Below are positions 6,970 through 11,577 of a DNA stretch of 11,577 nt, in pieces (within the stretch, counting starts at the first letter, position 1; each line of letters begins with the position of its first letter). Below the pieces are notes generated by a model that was not told where the DNA came from, searched no databases, and was given only the letters and a program-made list of their open reading frames with translations. The position numbers and the translations under genes were made by a program. Source of the stretch: Candidatus Kapaibacterium sp. (GTDB lineage Bacteria; Bacteroidota; Ignavibacteria; Palsa-1295); contig JANWLI010000068.1 of the NCBI GenBank assembly GCA_025450975.1, positions 1 through 11,577 of the forward strand, written 5' to 3'.

Positions 6970-6977
6970 CAAATATA
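6970..6977 (-). promoter_or_regulatory. Possible TAnnTTTG promoter element of the di-heme/Rieske/porin operon
   Basis: The minus strand reads TATATTTG, an exact match to the Bacteroidota -7 consensus, ending 4 bases before the ATG at 6965. Transcription would start at or next to the ATG. A TATAAA lies a few bases further upstream, so a sigma70-like reading is also possible. No clear -33 TTTG is seen. Confidence 0.4.
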
Positions 6978-7006
6978 CGTATTTTATACAAGCTAGCCTA
7001 TAAACA

Positions 7007-7028
7007 GAAATTAGGCGTGCCTAATTTC
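7007..7028. promoter_or_regulatory. 22-bp perfect palindrome, probable operator of the DtxR/MntR-family regulator
   Basis: Half-sites GAAATTAGGC and GCCTAATTTC are exact reverse complements separated by GT. The core TTAGGC...GCCTAA resembles DtxR/IdeR boxes (TTAGG...CCTAA type). It lies in the 98-base gap between the divergent regulator and the di-heme operon: about 30 bases upstream of the TATATTTG of the operon and about 23 bases upstream of the TATTTTTG of the regulator. A metal-loaded repressor bound here could block both promoters. That it binds this regulator is inference from position and similarity. Confidence 0.75.
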
Positions 7029-7050
7029 ATTTCTCAGGCGCATTGTTCCT

Positions 7051-7058
7051 TATTTTTG
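7051..7058 (+). promoter_or_regulatory. Possible TAnnTTTG promoter element of the regulator gene
   Basis: TATTTTTG on the plus strand matches TAnnTTTG and ends 5 bases before the ATG at 7064, mirroring the arrangement at the divergent operon. It would give an almost leaderless transcript and is placed to be controlled from the palindrome at 7007-7028. Confidence 0.35.
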
Positions 7059-7063
7059 TAGTG

Positions 7064-7717
7064 ATGTATACACTCTCGGAAGAAAATTATCTCAAGGCGA
7101 TCTACCGGCTTTCCGCAGACGGCGGCAAGGTGACGGCCTCCTCTATTGCCGAAACGCTCGGCAATAATCCCGCTTCCGTCGTCGACATGCTCAAGAAGAT
7201 CACGACGAAACGCCTGATCCGCTACGATAAGAAGCATGGAGCAGCGTTAACCGAGAAAGGACAGCGGATCGCATTGCAGGTAGTTCGCAAGCACCGCCTC
7301 TGGGAAGTATTCCTGCATGAGAAGCTTGGCTATAGCTGGGACGAAGTGCACGACATCGCAGAGCAAATGGAACATATCCAGCACGAAGACCTTGATTCGC
7401 GGCTCGATAAATTCTTAGGGTTTCCAAAATACGATCCGCACGGCGATCCGATACCACAACCGAACGGCACCTTAGCAAAAATGTCCAAGATCAGTTTATC
7501 TACAATCGAACCAGGTAAGAGCTGCCACGTCGTCGGCATTAAAGATACGAATGCGACCTTTCTGCGCTATCTGCAGAAACTCAATATCGGCATCGGTACG
7601 AAGATCACGATCGTCGAGAGGATCCCGTTCGACGGATCGGTCGTCATCGCGATAGGCAGACAGTCGCAGACAACAGTATCAGGTAAATTTGCGGAGAACG
7701 TCCTCGTCGAACTGTAG
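7064..7717 (+). CDS. DtxR/MntR-family metal-dependent transcriptional regulator
   Basis: A 217-residue regulator with the three-part DtxR layout: a winged-helix DNA-binding domain (residues about 1-70, SEENYLKAIYRL then the recognition helix around NNPASVVDMLKKI), a metal-binding/dimerisation domain (about 71-135) and a C-terminal FeoA-like SH3 domain (about 145-217). Metal ligands by alignment to DtxR: His77 and Glu81 in RKHRLWE, and His96, Glu100, Glu103 and His104 in EVHDIAEQMEHI. The Cys102 of DtxR is Glu100 here, as in MntR, and the position of DtxR Met10/MntR Asp8 is Asn8, so metal preference (Fe, Mn or other) cannot be read off. The start ATG at 7064 gives the normal family N-terminus; an in-frame TTG at 7043 would add seven unsupported residues. 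It is divergent from the di-heme operon and probably autoregulated through the palindrome. Its stop is 3 bases from the stop of convergent ffh. Confidence 0.92.
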   Translation: MYTLSEENYLKAIYRLSADGGKVTASSIAETLGNNPASVVDMLKKITTKRLIRYDKKHGAALTEKGQRIALQVVRKHRLWEVFLHEKLGYSWDEVHDIAEQMEHIQHEDLDSRLDKFLGFPKYDPHGDPIPQPNGTLAKMSKISLSTIEPGKSCHVVGIKDTNATFLRYLQKLNIGIGTKITIVERIPFDGSVVIAIGRQSQTTVSGKFAENVLVEL

Positions 7718-7720
7718 TTC

Positions 7721-9064
7721 CTACTCGACTGTCGGCATATTCTTCATCATCTCGCGCATCTGGCGGCTTCCCTTGCCCTGCGAAAGCTTCTTCATCATCT
7801 TCTGCATTTCAGAGAATTGCTTGATGAGACGATTGACTTCCTGCACCGTCGTGCCCGATCCTTGCGCAATACGCTCTCTGCGTGAGCCGTTGAGAATATG
7901 CGGGAAGCGGCGCTCCTCCGTCGTCATCGACGTAATGATGGCTTCGACGCGCGTGAAGGATTTCTCGTCGACGTTCGCCTCAGCTAAGGCTGCCTTGTTA
8001 ACTCCAGGGATGTAGGAGAGAAGATCGGCAACAGAGCCCATCTTCTTGATCTGCTGCAATTGCTCGCGGAAATCGTCGAGCGTAAACTCGTTTTTACGAA
8101 GCTTATCTTCGACCTTCTTCGCTTCTTCTTCGGAGATCTGCGCCTGTGCTTTCTCGACCAGGGTAACGATATCGCCCATGCCGAGAATACGGCTGGCCAT
8201 ACGGTCAGGATGGAATTGCTCGAGCGCATCGAGTTTTTCACCCGTTGAAATAAACTTGATCGGCTTCTCGACTACGGAGCGGATCGAAAGCGCAGCGCCG
8301 CCACGCGCATCGCCATCGAGCTTCGTGAGGACGACGCCGTTAAACTCAAGCTGATCGTGGAAGGCCTTTGCAGTGTTGACTGCATCCTGGCCCGTCATCG
8401 CATCGCAGACGAAGAGGATCTCGTGCGGCTTCACGGTTGCCTTGATATCGGCAACCTCTTTCATCATGACTTCGTCGATCGTCAGGCGGCCGGCAGTATC
8501 GATGATGACGTAATCAAGTCCGTTCGTACGCGCAAAGCGAACGCCTTCTTCGGCGATCTTTACAGCGTTCTTTTCATTCGGAATCGTGAAGACCGGCACA
8601 TCGATCGAAGCACCGAGAATCTGCAACTGCTCGATAGCGGCAGGACGATAGATATCGCCTGCGACAAGACCTGCGCGCTTGCCCTTCAACTTCAGGTAGT
8701 TCGCAAGCTTTCCGGTGAACGTCGTCTTACCCGAACCCTGCAGACCGCAGACCATGATGATCGTCGGCACTTCGGCACTGACTGCAATATCGGCGCTGGC
8801 CCCGCCCATAAGCTCCACAAGCTCATCGTAGAGGATCTTGATGAACTGCTGCTCCGGATTGACGGATTTAAGGACGTCGGAGCCGGTGGACTTCTTCTCG
8901 ACGTCGTCGACAAACTTTTTGGCGACCTTATAGTTAACGTCGGCATCGAGGAGGGCACGACGCACATCGCGAACAGCTTCGCTGATATTGCTCTCAGAAA
9001 TACGGGCCGTACCACGAATTTTGCGGTATAAGCCCTCAAATTTAGACGAAAGTTCTTCAAACAT
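7721..9064 (-). CDS. ffh: Signal recognition particle protein Ffh (SRP54)
   Basis: A 447-residue GTPase that binds 4.5S RNA and signal sequences of nascent inner-membrane proteins and docks with FtsY. It has the expected N, G and M domains. The N-terminal four-helix bundle occupies about 1-95 with ALLDADVNYKVAK at 37-49. The G domain has the P-loop GLQGSGKTT at 107-115, the insertion-box region GDIYRPAAIEQL at 136-147, DTAGRL at 189-194 and TKLDGDARGG at 247-256. The Met-rich M domain (about 295-447) contains RRERIAQGSGTTVQEVNRLIKQF (395-417), the RNA-binding segment, and then QKMMKK and MREMMKNM. Length is normal for the family. The start ATG at 9064 has no good Shine-Dalgarno. The downstream neighbour is convergent with a 3-base gap and no terminator is visible between them. 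Confidence 0.98.
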   Translation of the reverse strand: MFEELSSKFEGLYRKIRGTARISESNISEAVRDVRRALLDADVNYKVAKKFVDDVEKKSTGSDVLKSVNPEQQFIKILYDELVELMGGASADIAVSAEVPTIIMVCGLQGSGKTTFTGKLANYLKLKGKRAGLVAGDIYRPAAIEQLQILGASIDVPVFTIPNEKNAVKIAEEGVRFARTNGLDYVIIDTAGRLTIDEVMMKEVADIKATVKPHEILFVCDAMTGQDAVNTAKAFHDQLEFNGVVLTKLDGDARGGAALSIRSVVEKPIKFISTGEKLDALEQFHPDRMASRILGMGDIVTLVEKAQAQISEEEAKKVEDKLRKNEFTLDDFREQLQQIKKMGSVADLLSYIPGVNKAALAEANVDEKSFTRVEAIITSMTTEERRFPHILNGSRRERIAQGSGTTVQEVNRLIKQFSEMQKMMKKLSQGKGSRQMREMMKNMPTVE

Positions 9065-9085
9065 AGGACAGCGGTAAACAAAGAA

Positions 9086-9102
9086 GGCTCCTATGTGGAG
9101 CC
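9086..9102 (-). promoter_or_regulatory. Hairpin in the ffh leader
   Basis: GGCTCC and GGAGCC pair perfectly (6 bp) around a 5-base loop, 22 bases before the ffh ATG. On the minus strand it is followed by TTCTTTGTTT, so it could be a weak terminator or attenuator in the ffh leader. TTCTTTG also partly matches a TAnnTTTG promoter element. Its role is unknown. Confidence 0.35.
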
Positions 9103-9369
9103 ATCATTCTCAGAGCGCATGCTTACATGAAAAACTTTATAAAAGTTCTTCTCAAAGGGAAAGAATAGGGCCCTCCGACACTACCAAGTTATCTGGAAGA
9201 CCCCATGCCATGTTATCTCTGATAAGACAAACCCTTACCACAGGGCTTTTGCACAATACAAATTTACGAATATGACTAGCAAACTGGCAAGTCAAAAGTT
9301 GGCGTCATATTATGTATCATCGTCATTAAGTTATTCATTTTAATTAAATTAGCATGGAAATGCATCGTA

Positions 9370-9399
9370 TTGACAGTTAATCAATTCTGCATCTTGAAT
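9370..9399 (+). promoter_or_regulatory. Possible sigma70-like promoter of the unknown gene
   Basis: A perfect TTGACA at 9370-9375 is followed after 18 bases by TTGAAT (9394-9399), a 4-of-6 match to TATAAT. The start codon follows 17 bases later. The -10 is weak. Confidence 0.3.
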
Positions 9400-9416
9400 G
9401 TTGCAAACCCCTTACT

Positions 9417-10820
9417 ATGACAATGTTAGAAGAATTTATTTTCGCGTTGACTCCCACTGAGCGGGCGAAGATCCGTCCATTACAATTTCGGGGGGTAAAA
9501 GCAAAAATTTTTCTTACGATCTTCAATTACCGTCAGCGCCCGAAGACGAGCGGCTGGCTTGATAGACTCTGTAAGACCCATCACGTCAACCAAACACGTC
9601 GCAACGTCATGTTGCATGAAATGCTTGTAGCCTGCTACAATGACATCATCCCTCGTCACGATCTCCAACTGATCCAGTTTCTGGGCAATAAACAGCTGTT
9701 CAGGCATGTACTTAATGAACTCAGAAGGCAAGAGCGTTTCCTCATACGGAAGCACCATCGGATGGCACTCGAAAACTACTATCGCAGTGTCCTGCTCTTA
9801 CGACTATTCTTTGTCGTCCCCCGTGGCCATAAACAGCTTATTCATGAACTTGACGGATATGTAAATAAGTATCTTAAAGTACGCCAACATACCGATCATG
9901 ATATGAACATGCTCAAAGCAGAGCAGATCAGTCGGAAGATCGAACACACGATCAGTCGCCGGTTAGATGCTGTAAAAATATTGGACTATCTGGACAAATT
10001 AGAGCTAATACTCGATCAGGTAAAAGGCGCTCCACTCCTGGCGCAATTTACAATCTCCTTTGGATTGATGCGTTACTATGCTATGCTGAGAATGGAGGCA
10101 AAGTTCACGGAACATTTTGAGAACGGTATGAAGGCGATAGTAGCAAATCCGGAAATGTTTGTCATGGTTCGTGATTTGTACGAAATCGAATATGCGCTCG
10201 AAAGTTGGCGGTATAAACAGACCCTTGAGGAGGTTGAAGCAGTAAAGGAATTTTGTCACAAAAAACTCAAGTGGGAAAACGGGATCCCGTTAAGCTTCCT
10301 CTACAGATTTTTCCCGATGATCCTCATGGTCGGAGATCTTACCTTAGCCCGATCCTATTTACGCCAACATACTCCCTATAATTTAGACTTGCTACGCGAT
10401 GATGTCTCACTGTATTACCGCATTTTGTTCATTATGATCTGCGTTTACACTGACGATACGATGAAGGGCATGCAGTATACAAAAAAGGCTCTCCGATTAA
10501 ATAAAGGTAGGTCGAAGAGCATAGGCCTGGAATCCACACTACGGAGTTTGGATGCATACCTGGTTTCCATGACAAGCGATCTCGTCACCGGCCACGAAAG
10601 CGTTATTAAACAAATTCGATATCTACGAAAGCACGGCGTGAGTACCGCACTCTTTCTCGACAAGCTTGAAGGTATTCAACGAATTCTCTTAGATCAAAAA
10701 ACGACTCCTCACAAAACCACCTCAAAACGCGCCCGTGGATTTTTCCACAAGAATTTCAATGACTTTATGCTTGAGCAGCTGCAGAAGAGGTACGGTATGC
10801 CGATCGGAAATGGAAACTAA
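9417..10820 (+). CDS. Hypothetical protein, 467 residues, mostly helical
   Basis: I do not recognise this protein. It has no signal peptide and no clear membrane segment, so it is probably cytoplasmic. It is rich in Leu, Arg, Lys and His and appears almost wholly alpha-helical. Residues about 1-110 (TPTERAKIRPLQFRG, then RLCKTHHVNQTRRNVMLHEML, then LFRHVLNELRRQE) look like a compact basic domain. The remainder consists of amphipathic helices reminiscent of TPR-type solenoids, but no TPR consensus can be read with confidence. Near the C-terminus is a basic stretch, HKTTSKRARGFFHKNFND. ATG codons at 9417 and 9423 are both possible starts. The gene seems more AT-rich than nadB, ffh or the crotonase gene and stands alone between ffh and a tRNA gene, which would fit acquisition by transfer, but no integrase, repeat or att site is seen. 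Confidence 0.75.
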   Translation: MTMLEEFIFALTPTERAKIRPLQFRGVKAKIFLTIFNYRQRPKTSGWLDRLCKTHHVNQTRRNVMLHEMLVACYNDIIPRHDLQLIQFLGNKQLFRHVLNELRRQERFLIRKHHRMALENYYRSVLLLRLFFVVPRGHKQLIHELDGYVNKYLKVRQHTDHDMNMLKAEQISRKIEHTISRRLDAVKILDYLDKLELILDQVKGAPLLAQFTISFGLMRYYAMLRMEAKFTEHFENGMKAIVANPEMFVMVRDLYEIEYALESWRYKQTLEEVEAVKEFCHKKLKWENGIPLSFLYRFFPMILMVGDLTLARSYLRQHTPYNLDLLRDDVSLYYRILFIMICVYTDDTMKGMQYTKKALRLNKGRSKSIGLESTLRSLDAYLVSMTSDLVTGHESVIKQIRYLRKHGVSTALFLDKLEGIQRILLDQKTTPHKTTSKRARGFFHKNFNDFMLEQLQKRYGMPIGNGN

Positions 10821-10843
10821 GGATAAAACGATAAGGGAAGGGT

Positions 10844-10919
10844 TGGAGCCACCCACCGGACTTGAACCGGTGACCTGCTGATTACGAATCAGCTGCTCTA
10901 CCAACTGAGCTAGGGTGGC
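10844..10919 (-). tRNA. tRNA-Thr (anticodon CGU)
   Basis: A complete cloverleaf on the minus strand: acceptor GCCACCC/GGGTGGC, D-arm TAGCTCAGTTGGTAGAGC, anticodon stem GCTGA/TCAGC with loop TTCGTAA giving anticodon CGU (reads ACG, Thr), and a T-arm with GGTTCAAGTCC. The discriminator base is U and the 3' CCA is encoded. The total is 76 bases with CCA. No terminator is obvious after it. Confidence 0.97.
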
Positions 10920-10974
10920 GCATTTTCACGAGGCACGGGAAAACGAATTGTTAGCGCCTATCGGTTCCGACTCC

Positions 10975-11005
10975 CTTCGTTTCTTCGTTTCTTTGTTTCT
11001 TCGTG
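10975..11005. repeat. Short tandem repeat, 8-bp unit CTTCGTTT
   Basis: CTTCGTTT is repeated twice exactly, then once as CTTTGTTT, then as a partial CTTCGTG (about 3.9 units). It lies between the tRNA-Thr gene and the stop of the crotonase gene. It is non-coding and probably a slippage product. Confidence 0.8.
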
Positions 11006-11024
11006 TTAAAAAACCCCTGCCCAG

Positions 11025-11577
11025 CTACTTTTTCCGCCGAATCTTCTTATAATTGACGTCCCGCTTCTCGTTAAAGGCCGATATCCCCTCGGTGACCTCT
11101 TCGGAGAGGTTGTGGATCGACAGCCAGTCCCGTGCATGACCGATCGTCGTGTGCCAGCTAAGGTCCTTCCAGAAGTTCAGCTGCTGTTTGGCGTAGCGCA
11201 GGCACTCCGGCAGCTTATTGTAGAGTTTCTCGCACAGACGGGCCGTAGCAGCGTCCAGATCGGCTTTGGGGACGACTTCGTTGATGAGCCCCCACTCGAG
11301 CGCCTTGGCAGCCGGGATCTCCTCGCAGAGGAACAGGATCTCACGCGCGCGGCGGTCGCCCACCATGATCGGCAGCCACTGCGTCGCGCCGGCAGCTGCT
11401 ACGCTGCCACGAGCAGCGCCTACCTGGCGGATATGGATGTGATCGGCTGCAATCGCCAGATCGCACGAGATATTCAGCTCATTTCCGCCGCCAACGACGA
11501 TGCCATTGAGGCGCGCAACCGTCGGCTTGCCGATATTGCGCAGACGCTCATGCATCTCGATAAAGACGCGCATCCAC
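11025..11577 (-). CDS. Crotonase-superfamily (enoyl-CoA hydratase/isomerase-like) protein, N-terminus cut by window edge
   Basis: The last 183 or so residues of an acyl-CoA-processing enzyme; the family is usually 255-280 residues, so about 80-90 N-terminal residues lie outside. The internal ATG at 11573 is not the start: the frame continues to the edge. VVGGGNELNISCDLAIAAD is the crotonase signature, providing the oxyanion-hole Gly and the first active-site Glu (GGGNEL). In the next segment, HIRQVGAARGSVAAAGATQWLP, the second catalytic Glu of classical hydratases (GQPEI) is replaced by Gly, as in MenB (dihydroxynaphthoyl-CoA synthase) and other non-hydratase members. REILFLCEEIPAAKALEWGLINEVV also has a MenB-like flavour. 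Without the N-terminus or neighbours I cannot choose between MenB-like chemistry and another crotonase activity. The C-terminus is basic (KKIRRKK), and TTTTTT follows the stop without a clear stem. Confidence 0.88.
   Translation of the reverse strand, partial: WMRVFIEMHERLRNIGKPTVARLNGIVVGGGNELNISCDLAIAADHIHIRQVGAARGSVAAAGATQWLPIMVGDRRAREILFLCEEIPAAKALEWGLINEVVPKADLDAATARLCEKLYNKLPECLRYAKQQLNFWKDLSWHTTIGHARDWLSIHNLSEEVTEGISAFNEKRDVNYKKIRRKK

Larger units (their letters stand above)
9065..9416. other. Divergent gap between ffh and an unknown gene
   Basis: About 350 AT-rich bases between two divergent genes, so promoters of both should lie here. I see a short hairpin near the ffh end, a TTGACA near the other end, and no convincing protein gene: the 60-codon frame at 9093-9275 looks random. 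The stretch from about 9290 to 9370 is especially AT-rich. Confidence 0.6.

Noticed and set aside
7043..7063. Upstream TTG start for the DtxR-type regulator
   Set aside because: The family N-terminus fits the ATG at 7064, and the upstream bases look like a promoter element.
8357..9031. 224-codon plus-strand frame opposite ffh
   Set aside because: It lies wholly antisense to the clearly conserved ffh gene; its composition mirrors the opposite strand and it has no recognisable domain.
9093..9275. 60-codon frame in the ffh-unknown gene gap
   Set aside because: No ribosome site, low-complexity random composition, and it overlaps the ffh leader hairpin.
9065..9416. 4.5S RNA or another SRP component next to ffh
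   Set aside because: The conserved GGUCAGG/GGAA/AGCAGC-type core of SRP RNA is not present on either strand.
10722..10904. 60-codon minus-strand frame beginning MVEQLIRNQQVTGSSPVGG
   Set aside because: The first half is the tRNA-Thr sequence read as protein, a well-known false gene made by tRNA genes; the rest is antisense to the end of the unknown gene.
1..11577. CRISPR array, insertion sequence, integrase or phage genes
   Set aside because: No regularly spaced repeats, no transposase or integrase motifs and no terminal repeats with target duplications were seen.

Overview
The window is about 11.6 kb of bacterial chromosome of moderate GC content. It codes for a Gram-negative cell: three predicted outer-membrane beta-barrels whose C-terminus is Phe, two or three lipoprotein-type leaders, and a Tat-like Rieske leader. 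Several start regions carry the TAnnTTTG element of Bacteroidota-type promoters, and start codons include GTG and TTG. My best guess is a member of the Bacteroidota/Chlorobiota group (Ignavibacteria or Kapabacteria-like). This is inferred from gene style, not from a phylogenetic marker.

Layout, left to right. nadB (L-aspartate oxidase, minus strand) runs off the left edge. A strong terminator separates it from a two-gene operon of paralogous small beta-barrels (2808 to 1365, minus), each with a clear Shine-Dalgarno. Next is coaE (dephospho-CoA kinase, minus), then about 500 bases without a convincing protein gene but with several perfect inverted repeats (3650-4151).

The centre of the window is a tightly packed three-gene minus-strand operon: a di-heme DHOR-family lipoprotein, a Rieske Fe-S lipoprotein whose GTG start shares a base with the upstream stop, and an OprO/P-like porin that starts 4 bases after the Rieske stop. 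A DtxR/MntR-family metalloregulator is divergently transcribed from it. The intergenic gap holds a perfect 22-bp palindrome with TTAGGC/GCCTAA half-sites, close to known DtxR-type boxes. The simplest reading is a metal-responsive module: the regulator senses Fe or Mn (or similar), controls itself and the redox-porin operon, and the operon places two redox lipoproteins and a pore in the envelope. This is the best candidate in the window for an undescribed system.

The regulator converges on ffh (signal recognition particle GTPase, minus) with 3 bases between stops. A 350-base gap without a gene follows, then a 467-residue helical protein of unknown function on the plus strand that looks more AT-rich than its neighbours, a tRNA-Thr(CGU) gene (minus), a short 8-bp tandem repeat, and the 3' part of a crotonase-superfamily gene (minus) running off the right edge.
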